Source: Terebella lapidaria
Taxonomy: Eukaryota; Annelida; Polychaeta; Terebellida; Terebellidae
NCBI GenBank assembly: GCA_949152475.1
Contig: OX424566.1
Location: forward strand, 27,814,423-27,878,422
Direction of reading: 5' to 3'
Length of the DNA: 64,000 nt
The position numbers were made by a program, and so were the translations under genes. Shown here one piece after another: positions 24,780-37,560 of the stretch. The notes beneath the pieces were generated by a model, which saw only the letters and a program-made list of their open reading frames with translations, was not told the origin of the DNA and did not search any database. Within the stretch, counting starts at the first letter, position 1, and every line of letters begins with the position of its first letter.

Positions 24780-25030
24780 TCGTTTACATTGTTATGGGCT
24801 TTTTATCGACTTCGTGCTATGTCCCAAATGAATAATGTTACCATGTCGCTGGTGTTGTCTTGCTTGCATCCAAGTGTGTAATCTAACCCTGTATGTCAGT
24901 CCTGTGCAAACAGCTGACCTATTACTGGAGTATACCTGGTCCGGTCTAATAATGCAAAATCGAAGATATGTGATGGAGTTAAACAAAGACTAAAAGGTCA
25001 AGTCCAACGATTCAATTCTCCCAGTATAAA
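24780..25030 (-). repeat. Inverted-repeat module, left end of block A
   Basis: Its reverse complement (GTTTAACTCCATCACAT, CTTCGAT, ACTCCAGTAATAGGTC, GATTACACACTTGGATG) matches the forward module at 29690-29950 and those at 32110-32260 (inverted) and 36250-36480 (forward). Each block is therefore bounded by an inverted pair 4-5 kb apart. Confidence 0.7.
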
Positions 25031-25616
25031 AGAATGCCACTTTGCTACATTTTATATAACCTCATGGACATGTATACGGTTCGATTGATACTAAATAGTG
25101 GATTTCATTAAGGTTGTCAGCACGTATAAATCGCGAAACTGAGATGCTCGAGCTATTCATCCCCTCATAATGTGAATATTAGGGTTACAGAATCATACAT
25201 ACATACAATCATGGTTTGCATACATACATGCGAATCCAAATTACCATGGGGATCCATAGTCTTCAACGATCACCAATCGAGATTTCATTTTTGACAGAAT
25301 TTTGTCAATTATGTCAAATGCGAAAATCATCATTTCCACATGTCATTTGGTTACTGGTCCACTCATATATGAGTGGACACGGGAGGAGTATATATCATGC
25401 CACAACTGATTTTTTTTCACTGATTTTCTTTTACGATTTCGACCTTTCAGTGTCATTGAAAGTCAGATACAAGGCCACCGCTGAAATCTCTATCTGAAAC
25501 TTCCCATTTGAGTGTGCCAATATTTAAGCTCTATCTTGAACTATTCCAGGAGTTACCTCCATTGAGCTCCCGGCATGAAAGGAAAAGTGGATGAAAGTTC
25601 CCATCCATTTATTTGA

Positions 25617-25628
25617 GGGGGGGGGGGG
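25617..25628. repeat. G homopolymer
   Basis: Twelve consecutive G residues. A similar position in block B (near 34620) has only a broken G-rich stretch. Confidence 0.9.
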
Positions 25629-26389
25629 ACATTGAAAGCGATAGTGACTTGATTTCAGACAGATTTTTTTCTTCTCGCTGACCCATCAGAAAATCAAATG
25701 CACTCCATGTGCGAACCAGCAATTCAAGGGCAAAGAAACACCATGGTAGCGTTATTCTGCACAATTGTACGTATAGGGCGTGTAAGTGAGATTTGAAACG
25801 TCTCGTTATTTTACGTGATTTGACCTTTCTGGTGACATTTGATTTTCCCGCCAAATTTTTGGGCCAATTCGTAAAATTCTACATATTCGAACTCCTGCAA
25901 CTTACACGGAAATTATCGGAAAATTATCGCATATTCGTACTTTGATCATGACCCGTTCCTACGATCGCTAACGGTCTAAATATGCATTTTTCATAAGCAT
26001 TTCATTCCATTCAAAAGGGATGAAAATCGTATGTTTTTATGTTCCAAGGTCATGACCTTGACGGGAGAAAAAAGCTCATTCCCTTGAAACTACGTGATTA
26101 GTATGCAAACCGTCGGTGGCGTTTGTGACTATATATGATGTGGCATATGTTCTGTGCACTTTTTGTTATAACATCACAAAAATTAGGCCAAGGGCCAAAG
26201 ATAGGTTACCAGACAATGTTTAATATTTTAGATGGTAGCCAGGTCACTGGTTAAATTCAAGGTCAAGAGAATATTCAGCATATATATAATATTAAGCATA
26301 TATCATGTCCACAGTTGATTGCTAACCTGTAAATTCAATAATCAGAGAGATATTAGCAATTTTGTGCTGTGGCCGAAAATGAAGGCAAA

Positions 26390-27130
26390 AGTCAAATTCA
26401 AAGTCATCAAAATATTCAGTGTATATCATTTTCTATATGTCCACAATTGATTCCCAAGCCATACAGTCAATATAGGAGCAAGATATGAGCCAGTTTGTCC
26501 TTGGACCTTGAAAATGAGGTCAGAGGTCAAATTCAAGGTCACGAGAATATTCAGCATATATCGTATCCTATATGTCCACAATTGATTCCTAAGCTGTAAA
26601 ATCGATCATAAGTGAGATATTAGCCATTTTGTCCTGTGACCTTGAAAATGAGGTCAAAGGTCAAATTCAAGGTCATGACAATAATTTGCATATATCATTT
26701 CCTATATGTTCATAACTGATTCGTAAGCTGTAAAGTCGATAACAAGCGAGATGTTAGCCATTTTGTCCAATGACCTTGAAAATGGGTCAAAGGTCAAATT
26801 TAAGGTCATCAGAATATTCAGCATATATCATTTCTTATATGTCCACAATTGATTCCTAAGCTGTAGAGTCGATAATAAGCGACATATAAGCCATTTTGTC
26901 CTATGACCTTGAAAATGGGGTCAAAGGTCAAATTCAAGGTCATCAGAATATTCAGCATATATCATTTCCTATATGTCCACAATTGAGTCCTAAGCTGTAA
27001 AGTCGATAATAAGCGAGATATAAGCCATTTTGTGCTCTGACCTTGAAACTGAGGTCAGAGGTCAAATTCAAGGTCATGAGAATATTCAGTATATATCATT
27101 TCCTATATGTCCACAATTGATTCCTAGTCA
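26390..27130 (+). repeat. Tandem array of ~134-bp units rich in nuclear-receptor half-sites
   Basis: The AAGGTC landmark recurs at 26535, 26669, 26802, 26936 and 27070, giving a 133-134 bp period. Each unit carries TGACCTTGAAA, then AGGTCA(A/G)AGGTCA or a one-base variant, then AAATTCAAGGTCA. It continues with ATATTCAGCATATATC, CCTATATGTCCACAATTGATTCC, AAGTCGATAATAAGCGAGATAT and AGCCATTTTGTCC. A perfect DR1 is at 26651-26663. The flanking TCAAGGTCA (26667-26675) and inverted TGACCTTGA (26637-26645) fit ERR/NR5A extended half-sites. Confidence 0.88.
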
Positions 27131-27469
27131 CTAATCTCAACATTAAGTGAGATATTAGGCATAATGTGTCCCATTATAAAGCATAGGAGAATTTAACATG
27201 GGAAAGTCCCATTTGGGCCGAGTTTGGGAGTTTCATAGGAGTACATATGAGGAGTGTTATGTATCAAAAAGAAAAAAAGTTACTGAACAGATTTTGAGAA
27301 AATGGCTGCCAAAGTAAAAAATCAGGCAGTTTTCGTCGAAAACGGCCGCCATTTTGAAAAAAAAAGCTAAAATAAAAAAAATAAAAAATACCTCCTTCGT
27401 GAATTATTTTTAAGTATTTTTGTGCAAAATTTCAGAAAAATTCGCCTGTAAACAAAAAAGATAAAAATG

Positions 27470-27516
27470 TGGACGACGACGACGACGACGACGGACGACG
27501 ACGGACGACGGACGCA
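27470..27516. repeat. (GAC)n / GGAC-type microsatellite
   Basis: GACGACGAC units grade into GGACGAC units next to the right terminus of the block A element. The equivalent in other copies is shorter (GACGCTGACGCC near 52.11 and 61.39 kb). Confidence 0.85.
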
Positions 27517-28109
27517 ACGCCATGCCAATAGGTTATCGGACCATAGGTCCGGTAACCTAGAAATAATCTTGTTATATTGGAATATGGAGTCCAAAAACAT
27601 GCTGTGAAACACAACATAGATCGGGGGCAAATTGACTATGAAAAAATATACCTTCATTATTTTAAACAGTGGTATGCTGTAGTTCAGAGCAAGTGTAATA
27701 AATAAAATAATTGATTGTAATAATATTTGTAATCATATTTTTGTATGGTGCTTCTGAAATCGAGCAAAATCAGCAAAATTGACCACGTGGCAATGTTTGT
27801 CACCACTACGTACCTGAATACGTCATTTTACGACATCTGAGAAACGAGACTTACAGGCCCTATAAGGAGGTATACACATCAATTATACGAAGCATTTTGC
27901 ACTTGACTTCATTGAGAAAATGGCCCCCAAATCCAAAAATTGTCTTTCTTCCACAAGAGTGGCTATGACCTTTCGAGGTAATTGAAGGTAATTTTTTAAA
28001 TTACCTATCGGAAAATCAAAATGGCCACCACATGCATACTGTAGATTCAAATGCAAGGACACTTATACACATCTACAAAGGTCCATATGGGGAGGCCGAT
28101 GCATAAATT

Positions 28110-28128
28110 GGGGGGGGGGGGGGGGGGG
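28110..28128. repeat. G homopolymer, 19 bases
   Basis: An uninterrupted G run lies in a region otherwise shared with block B, where the matching place (near 34620) is only GGGGAGGGGG. It is a likely slippage or assembly-sensitive site and can form a G-quadruplex on the plus strand. Confidence 0.9.
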
Positions 28129-29689
28129 TATTGGACAAATTTCGAGAAAATGGCCGGCAATCCAAAAATGGGAGTTTTTCGACAAAAATTGCCGACATAG
28201 GAGATTTTAAAAAAAAAAAGTCCGGTTCGGTAAGTATATCACTCTTCGGTAAACAGAAGAGTGATATTTCTGAATATCTATACAGAGTCTTAATCCTTAC
28301 AAAGATGTCTATCATAACCTACTGTTGATGATTGAAGTAAAGGTTCGTGCTTGTGAACATGGCGCTATGAAACGCTACATTACTGCAAATTGATTTTCCC
28401 CCAACTGACATCTATGAGATGGCATATCGGTTTTCGTACAAAAAATAAACTCTCGGACGTCTTGCAAGGGAAACTTCCTGTACTGTGTGTACCTTGTTGA
28501 ACACATTAAAAACTGTTCCAAATATTACCTCAAACCAGAAATCAATGTCCGAAGATTCACGCTGTAGCTATTTACATTGTTATGTTTTACCCTGACGTCT
28601 TATAAAAAGTGGTTGGCAACTTGATTCTCACAGCAACCATGATATAGGTACTCATACTGTTTGTTGTGCTTACAAAAGTCGATGTTCACCGGAAAATGAA
28701 ATAGAAATTCGATATCACAAAACTTCTGTACAACGTCATACAGGTGTAACATCCCGATGATTGTCATGTCTTATACCACCAGTACGACACCGGCTAGTCA
28801 CATATATAGTTCACGTATACTAGTAGTACGTGAACTATACCATACATGGGGCCACTAACTTCTGTTTTACATAGTACGATCTCGCATATATAATGCATAT
28901 GATGTGAATAGTCAAGACCTCATCCTAGATAATTCAATAAAAATGACATGGTTCAAAGTATTCGAGATGTTCTTTCAATGTATAGAATCGCGTATATCAT
29001 GTAGATCTAATTTGAATTGAATAGGCCATTGAATGGGCATGCAAAATGTATGTCCCTGGGTAGCAGGTTTACAATAAATCCATTCACATGTTTCTGTGTG
29101 GTTCACTTTACAAAAGATTGTTGTTTTGTCCAACAGATGCCCGTTTATCATTGATTTCATTGTGAGTTTCTGGTGGAGAACATATGATTTGGTTTGTATT
29201 ACCGCCATATCCAGTGCTTTGTGTCCCTTGATGCAAATGATTCCAGCTTATTCGCATACGTTTGAGCGTAAACCACGTCAGGTCAGATATTGCCAAGTGG
29301 TGTACAAAACAAAAGCAAACCGGCTGCTGGTAATGTCGAGTTTTCTTATTTATCCATCTAATTCACCACAGTATGCTCTGTAGCTGATTTTTTTTCTTTT
29401 TCTGAGGCCTTCGGATATAATTCTTGTTGATTCGGAGGTTCCCATTGCAACTTGAAATCAATGGAATATATTAATAAAGATGTAACCAATACCCAAGTAT
29501 AAAAGTTTTTCGAGCGAACAAAACCAAGTTCGTTATCGTAGTCCAGTGTCAGACAAACTTTTATGGCACTTCATGAACTCACATACATGGCCATAACGAA
29601 GTGCATGTATAGCCCTGAGAATATATAATAAATATGAGTATGTTTTCGAAATATGGAGACGTGTGAATATGAAAAATATGGAACAGTGA

Positions 29690-29950
29690 CATTCTTTTAT
29701 ACGAACGATTTGGAGCGTTCAACTTGACCTTATACGTTGTATAACTCCATCACATCACTTCGATTTGTATTCGTGCACATGACTGGATACTCTCCAGTAA
29801 TAGGTCGGCTGTTGCTAGAGAATGTCAATGGACATCTAGGGCAAGATTACACACATGGATGGAACAGCATACTGGCATTTGATTTATCAGTCGATTTATA
29901 CTTTCCATTTAGGCAAATATTTTTGGCAGCGTGTAACTTCACCACAAGAA
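29690..29950 (+). repeat. Inverted-repeat module, right end of block A
   Basis: This is the forward copy of the module at 24780-25030. CATTCTTTTATACG, TCAACTTGACC, TAACTCCATCACAT, ACTCTCCAGTAATAGG and GATTACACACATGGATGG appear in order. Confidence 0.7.
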
Positions 29951-32908
29951 GAACCAAGTCCATGGAATGATAACAATGTTATGTATGTTCCAGACCGGAC
30001 TGATCGAATCTAAAATCAGGATTCAAAGGATTTAAATACATGTACATTGTCTATCTTCGCCTGGAGTTGATAACTTCGACCGGACTGATTTGGAATGCGG
30101 TTTGGGTTTTGTTAATTTTTGTCGATGTTTGGACATACGGGATGGCAAATTGAAATATTAATGTAAATTCTAGTCGAAACGTTTTCTTGTCTTGCTCCTC
30201 TTCATTTCAATGTCACTTTTCAGTGTTATCTCGATAATTTGGTACGCTTCTTCTATACTCAGAATCACACTGTAATTACAACGAATCCAATACACACAAT
30301 CACGTGAGTGATTGTATGTGAATGAATGCACTTGGGTATAAGTACAAACCTATACACCCAGGTGAGTATCCATTTATCAAAATTCTTTTCAGCATGAGAA
30401 CATTTGTACCTGAGTGTGAAGATGTGCACCTAGTTTTCACCTGAGTGAAAACTGAAGATAGGTAAAACATAGCGAAGTGACCATATATATATAGAAACTT
30501 ACATTGAAAATAACACGCATGTCATGTTGATGGATAATCAAACCTTTCTACTTGTATTTTAATATATTAAACTGTATTGCTCAATGTTTAAATACAATTC
30601 GACTGATGCTAGTTAATATTGTTCCATACAGGAACAAGCAACAATGACTCTAGGATGCAATACCACTTCAGTTACATGTATCAAAATAAATCAATTCTCT
30701 TTGTTCTTTTGTCTTGCGCTTTGCAACACTGGGTCCCACATTCGAAAGGATTGATTGATAAATGATATTTTGACACGACATTGTTTTGTTGTTTATAAAA
30801 CATGTTGAATACGTCGAACACAGTCATAAGAAAAGTTTTACCTCTGAGCCGGTTCCAGTTATCGACAGTGTCATCTCCGTCACAATATACATGCACGAAG
30901 ACTGCCTTGAGTGTCTGGATCATAAAGGTTTATCAGTGATCAGAAAGTGTGATTTATAATTATAATTAAATCATGGTACTCCCTGTACATTATTTCAATG
31001 CCTTCACATTCATGTATGTTACCGCTTCACCGCTTGAGCAATCAAGTTACAGGCATTGGCCTCTGTTGGAGTCCACAAATTGTACCTTTCTCATACCATC
31101 CATTGAATAAGTTTATCTTGTGTGCCATTTGGAAATAAATTAATTACTTCTGAATCTTCACTGAATGGAAGAAACACTCGTTGAGTTGAACATTGCGCCA
31201 GATAGGAAGTTATCTTTTTTTTAAATCATTGGGATTTCTCTGAATGAGATGGTAGGTTATGATGTCAAACATTGCGTGTCATTTTGGCAGGTTTCATTGG
31301 TTTACCCATGGGAAATGCAGCAAATCCTTCAAATCCATTTGCAGTGATTAGTCTTACTATAATGTGTCTGTCAATTATACATGGAAACTAATGTAATGAC
31401 ACAATCCAACTCAGAGCGAACCAGTTATATTAACGAGCAGGAATCCCCGTGCAAACAAGGAAAAAAAAAATTCTCACCAGAGATTCAGAAATAATTATCT
31501 GCACTCGAATGGCCTGAGGAAGCCTAGAATCTACCGTAAAATTGGCCAATTCCATTCAACGAACAAAAATATCACTTAAGGAGTTTTTGAGAATAAAAAT
31601 CATCAGACACAAGTTTGACTGGAGCATACCATTCACATACATATAAACTTATAATGTCATATGACCCAATAAAGGTAAAGAAATATGACTTTCTTGTGTC
31701 AAGCCCACTACGATATTTTATTTATGGACGAGATATTTCACATGATTTCCTAGATAGTATTAAAAAATCTTACTATTCAATGCTGAGCTAGTAAACAAAC
31801 AAAAAAACATTCATATTTGAAAAGTTTCGTATGTGTTGAACTCATTGCATACATATTCAATGTATTATGCTCCACGCATGTTGACTGTCAATGACCATAA
31901 TGGACTACATGACATGTATAATAAAACAATTATCGTCCAGTACATAATGCACACCCATGGTGTAATATGCTATGTATGAAACTACATGTATACAATACAT
32001 ACAGTGTTCTAATGCTCAGTGTTCTATTCCGTCGGGGAACCGAGTACTGAGTGGATGAGTGCTTCGGTGTTGCCTATAGCAAACAATCGACAAGCCTCAG
32101 CACTTATCATTTGCATAACGTAGCACTATATGTCAGCTCTGTGCAAACAGCCGACCTGTTAATGGAGTACCGTGTAATAATGCAAAATCGAAATGATGTG
32201 ATGGAGTTAAACAACACCTATTAGGTCAAGTCGAACGCTCCAATACTTCCAGTGCAAAAGAATGCCGCCCCTATGTGTGCACACTACATTCGGTAAGATT
32301 GACACTGACGGATGGATTTCATTAATGTTGCCAGCATTTATATATCGCGAAAATGAGATGCGCGAGCTCTTCATTCACTTGTAATGTCAATATTCCGGTA
32401 CAAAATCATGAATAATTATGCTGACATCCATTCGAACCCAATTTACCATGATGAGCCATAGTCTTCGACGATCACCAACTGATACTTCGTTTTTGAATGA
32501 AAATTATCAAATATTTTCGATCATTTGCAGATGTAATTTGGCTATACACTATGTACAAAACGCAAAATGACCACACAGTACAGTAGAAAACACACACGAC
32601 CTGATTTTTTCCTCCTTTTATTTTAATAAAATCAATAGGCCTTTTACATTAATAAATAAAACCATTTTTTGGTTCATGAACCACGGGTATATTTGTTTGT
32701 TGACGAAGACATGGGAAGAGGGGTGCATATTTAGAAGGCGGATCACTGCCGTTTCTGTTGTTTTTGGCGTGCATCGCGTCCGTAAGAGGATTGACTTTTA
32801 AATGGACGGATTTATTTAATAACTGGGATCCATGATTTTGAATACCAAGTACATACACTTTGTGGTACACTCCACAATAGAAGTTCACTACATTGCTCAC
32901 ACGATCAT

Positions 32909-34292
32909 AAAAATTAGCCAAGCGACTAAGGAAAGTTACCGAACAATATTTCAAATAGTAGCCGTTTGTCGCATAATTTCGACAATAAGGCCATTGGTCC
33001 ATTCGAGGTCACGAGAATATTCAGCATATCATTTAGAGTATGTCCACAACTTATTCCTAATCTGTAAAGTAGATAATATTTGAAATATTAGCCATTTTGT
33101 GATCTGACCTTGAAAAGAAAGTCAAAAGTCAAGTTCAAGGTCATGAGAATCTTTAGCATATATCATTTCCAATATGTTCACTATGGATTTCTAAGCTGTA
33201 GAGTCGATAATAAGCCAGATATTAGCCACTTTGTTCTCTCATATTGAAAATGAGATCAGAGGTCAAACTCAAGGTCACCAGAATATTCAGAATATATCAT
33301 TTCCTATATGTTCACAATGGATTCCTAAGCTGTAAAATTGATAATGAGCGATATATTAGCCATTTGTGCTCTGACCTTGAAATTAAGGTCAAATGTCGGG
33401 TTCATGAGAATATCCAGCATACATCATTTCCTATATGTCCACAATTGATTCACAGGCTATAATAAATTATTATTATTATTGGTAATAAGCGAGATATGAG
33501 CCATTTTGTTCAAGGTCACGAGAATATTCAGCTTATATCTTTTCCTATGTGTTCGCAATTGATTCCTGATCTCTAATCTCAATGCTAAGTGAGATATTAG
33601 CAATAATGTGTCCTATTATAAAGCATAGGAGAATTGGTTTCATATAAACTTTATTTATTTTACAACAATTGATGAACAAGCATCAGCTTATATCAACATC
33701 TCTTGTTGGCTCGGATCTTGGCGTAAGGGTGCTCATTAGTGTGGGAGGAAACCACAGAACCTGGTGAAAATCCACTTGCCCGGTTTAGAGACCACATACC
33801 ACCTCACATACTGCCGAGGCCGGGGATCTAACCCGCGCCTAAACCGACTGCATTGGTGAGAAGTCAGCCCACATACGAACTGAGCTAACCAGGCAACCAA
33901 TATAGGAGAATTTACCATGGGAAAGTCCCATTCGGGCCAAGTTTGGGCCTAAATGACCCACTTTGAGCGATTCAAGGGCAACGAATCTTATACACGTCAC
34001 AGGGGTACCTATGAGGAGTCTTATGCACCAATTAGAAAAAAGTTACTGAACAAATTTTGAGACAACAACCGTCAAAGTCCAAAATTGTCTGTTTTTCGTC
34101 AAAAATGGCCGCCAATTTTAAAAAACTTCGAAAATCAAAAACCTAAAAAATATCTCCCTCTTTAAATATTCTTAGGCATCTTTGTACAAAATTTCAGAAA
34201 GTTTCAGTCGTAATCTTTAAAAATAAAAATGTGCACGGATGACGGACGCAACGCCACTGCAATAGGTTATCGGGCCAAAGGTCCGGTAACCT
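32909..34292 (+). mobile_element. GGTTACC-ended element with AGGTCA units (block B copy), split by a SINE
   Basis: It begins AAAATTAGCCAAGCG..AAAGTTACCGAACA and ends GGTCCGGTAACCT. Inside are about four decayed units (CAAGGTCA at 33005-33600, with TGACCTTGAAA and AGGTCAAACTCAAGGTCA variants). The right arm matches the block A copy. Without the inserted SINE it is about 1.1 kb. Confidence 0.78.
33636..33901 (-). mobile_element. tRNA-derived SINE with 11-bp target duplication
   Basis: Read on the minus strand it starts GGTTGCCTGGTTAGCTCAG then TTCGT (pol III A box). It has a B-box-like GGGTTAGATCCCC some 40 bases on, a central GGTTTCCTCCCACA stretch, and a tail ending AAATAAATAAAGTTTATATG. ATAGGAGAATT is duplicated at 33625-33635 and 33902-33912. 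The block A element shows the intact empty site (CATAGGAGAATTTAACATGG near 27.18 kb). Such elements depend on LINE machinery supplied elsewhere. Confidence 0.92.
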
Positions 34293-37200
34293 AAAAACAA
34301 AAATTATAATTGAAGAGCATATCTCGTTTTCTCCAAAGCATACTATTACACACACACAAAATTTCCCAAGGGCTCCAGAGAATTGTATAGTGTTATGCCA
34401 CCACTGATTTTTTCATCAAAATTGCGGTTTTGACCTGTTGAGGTAATTGAAAGTCAAATTCAAGGTCACCACTGAAATCTCTATATGCAACTTATGAGTG
34501 TGCCAATATTTAAGCTCTATCTTGAAGTACTCTAGGAGTTACACATCTCCCATCTTGACGTTCCAAGTGGATGAAAATTTCCAATGAATTCCAATGGCGA
34601 AAAACATTTATATAAGGCAGGGGAGGGGGTGGAAATGGTTCGAACCAGATTCATGGGAACCGAAACTCATACACGACATACTGGTACATATCAGGAGTCC
34701 TATGCATCAAGTATAAAAAAGTTATCAGGCAACCTTCGAGTAAAAGGTCACCAAATCCAAAAATGGGCGTTTTTTTACAAAAACGATTGCCTTCTTGAGA
34801 AAATAATTAAAATAATGAAGTATTTTAAAAAATACGTCATTGTTACTTTGGTTTGAGGTATCCTTTCCAAATGTTTCAGAGCGATATAATATTTAAACTT
34901 AAAGATAAAATATTTCCGGTACGGTAACCTAAAAAACATAACGTTTCTGAACATATAAAGACAAGGTCTGAATCAGTACAAGTATGAATAGCTACGTCAC
35001 TACAAATTGACGTTTCCCCCAAACAAACATCTATGAGATGACGTTTTTCTCTTTTCGTGCAAACATGTCTCTGAAATCTTGCAGATATACCCAGTGTAAA
35101 CATGACTCCAGGCTATTGAAACACAACAATACATACTATGATTCACGTCGACCTGTTCGAATCTGAAGCCATGAAGCGTTTTTTGTCTATACTCACGAAA
35201 CTTCCTGTAGTCTCAAGAGTGTACATTGTTGGCCACATTCAAATATTGTTTGAAATATTAACCCCGAACAGAAATCGATATGCAGTGATGTAGGTATTCA
35301 CACTGTCATGTTTGCATCTAACACGTCCTATAGAAATTGGTTGGTGACTTGATGTTCATAGGAAGTATGACAGAGTTCGTCACATTGCTTATTGTGTTGT
35401 CACAATTCAGTCTTTAAGGGAAAATACAATGGAAGTTTGATATCGCAAAACCTATGCATATTGTTATATAACATTCGGATGATTGTCAAAGGATATGCCA
35501 CCAGTATGACACCGGCTAGGCACTCATAGCGCACTTGTACGTGAACTATACCATTCATGGGGTCACTAATTTCCGTTTTAGATGGTCTCACATATATTAT
35601 ACTGATGATGTCAATATTTAAGACATTATCCTAGATAATGCAATAAAAATGGCATGCTTCAAGGTATGCGAGATGTCCTCCTGTTTAATATATATATATA
35701 TAATAACGCGTACAAAATATATATCTAATTGTAAATGTAAACCGTGAATATAAAGACATCATGGAATAGGCCTGTAAAATGTATGTCCCTGGGTTGCTAT
35801 GGATATTATTGCAGATATTACAATCAATCCATTCAATTGCTTCTGTATGGTTCACTTCACAAAAGAAAACCAGCCCCTGGTACTGTCAGAGTTTGATTTA
35901 ATCCACCTAATTCACCATAGTTTCTTTTGTTACTGATTTTTCTGAGGCCATTGGGTATAATTGTTGTTGATTTGGAACCAGTAGTTTCTCGCCAGTACAA
36001 GTTTGAATCAATAGAAATGTATATGAATAAACATGTAACCAATACCCAAGTATAAAGTACTCCAAACGAACAAAACCAAGTTCGTTATCCAATTTCGAAG
36101 TCCAGTGACAGGGAAATCGTGAAAAATTTATGGAACTTCATGGATCCCCATATATGGCCACAAGGAGGTGCATATATAGCCCTGTGAATATGAAATAAAT
36201 ATGAGTTTGATTTACAATATGAAAACGTGTGAATATGAAAAACACAGAACTATACGAAAAAAAATTGGAGTGTTTAACTTGACCGTGTATGTGTTGTAAA
36301 TCCCCATCACTTCGATTTGCATTACTGCACAGGACTGGATATACTCCAGTAATAGGTCGACTGTTCACACAGTGCAAGATTACACACATGGATGGACTAG
36401 CGTACTGGCATTTATCAGTCCATTTATTCTTTTCGTTTGGGCAGATAATTCTGGTACCGTGTTACTTCACTCACAAGGAAAATCAAGTCCTTGTAGTCAT
36501 AACATTGTACAGTATGTCCCAGACCGGACAGATCAAATCAGAAATCAGGATCGATAGGATCAAAATATACATGTACATTTTCCATCGTTTGAATTGCTTC
36601 GCCTGGAGATCAGTCGCATAACTTCGACCGGACTGATGCGGAATACGGTTTTTGTTGTTATTTTTTGTCATTCAATGTCATTCAAGTAGAAACATTTTCT
36701 TGTCTTGCTCCCCTAATCTTTCGTGTCAAATTTCAGTGCTACCTCGATAATTTGTTACACATTTTCTATACCCAGATTCTCTTAGCCTACTGTGTGTCCC
36801 TTTATTACACTATAATACAACAAATCCAGCACACACAATCAGGTGAGTTCTGAACTGTGTGTAAATGAATGCACTATGGTATAAGTACTCATACCTTGGT
36901 GCAAATCTATACACCCACGTCAGTGTCCATTCATCAAGATTTGTTTCAGCGTGCAAACATTTGTACCTAGGGATGTGTGGAGATCCGTACCTGGTTTTCA
37001 TCTGAGCATGCTGAGTGGAATTGAAGATATGTGAAACATATGGGAGTGATTATTAGGTGTGCAGGTATTGAAATAAAAATGCGTGTCATCTTAATAGAGT
37101 GGTAAGTATTACTTTTTCTTCTTGTATATAACGAACATAGGTATTGTTATATGCAATATTATATATTGCTAGGTTATGTTGTTCTATACAATGGAACACA

Positions 37201-37560
37201 CGTGGGCAAATGAATCGATCCATTGTAATGGTAGGTGCGTTAACCATAGCCAAATGAATCAATCTATTGTGTAGCAACACCAATTACTTAGTACATGACA
37301 TCACTCTGGGTCTACTCAGGCCTGAAAGATGTCTGCGTGTATAGGGTGTTTACAACATATATATAGTACTGTTATATAATATCATAGTTACATGCCCAGT
37401 ATACAATTGAAAATGCTCAGGGGTGGACAAGAACGGATCTATGATTCAACACCACTTTAGCTACATGTATTAAAATGAATCAATTTTCTTTGTTCCTTTG
37501 TTTTGTCCTTTGCAAACACTAAATTTGCATTAGAACCAGGTCCAGTTATCGACAATGCCA

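Larger units (their letters stand above)
26178..27558 (+). mobile_element. GGTTACC-ended element with AGGTCA tandem array (block A copy)
   Basis: It starts AATTAGGCCAAGGGCC then AAAGATAGGTTACC and ends GGTCCGGTAACCT. Between lie a tandem array of about 134-bp units, then a CATGGGAAAGTCCCAT palindrome, a GAGAAAATGGC..CCGCCATTTTGAAAA inverted stretch, a (GAC)n-rich tract and the conserved GCAACGCCATG terminus. No transposase is encoded. It lacks the SINE found at the equivalent place in block B. Confidence 0.8.
24780..30960. repeat. Diverged duplication block A (partner of 32040-37560)
   Basis: Blocks A and B share ordered landmarks: the inverted-repeat module (24780-25030 and 32110-32260), the AGGTCA element (26178-27558 and 32909-34292), GACATCTATGAGATG (about 28410 and 35027), ATGTATGTCCCTGGGT (29047 and 35779), ACTGGATACTC.CCAGTAATAGGTCG (29780 and 36334), and AAAAT.AATCAATT.TCTTTGTTC (30681 and 37471). 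No supported gene lies in it. The local open frames are shared only because the DNA is duplicated. Confidence 0.75.
32040..37560. repeat. Diverged duplication block B (partner of 24780-30960)
   Basis: The order of landmarks is the same as in block A. The block is shorter and carries one SINE. Its inverted-repeat modules are at about 32110-32260 (inverted) and 36250-36480 (forward). No supported gene is seen. Open frames such as 36289-36621 and 37530-37769 have diverged counterparts in block A with different translations. Confidence 0.72.
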
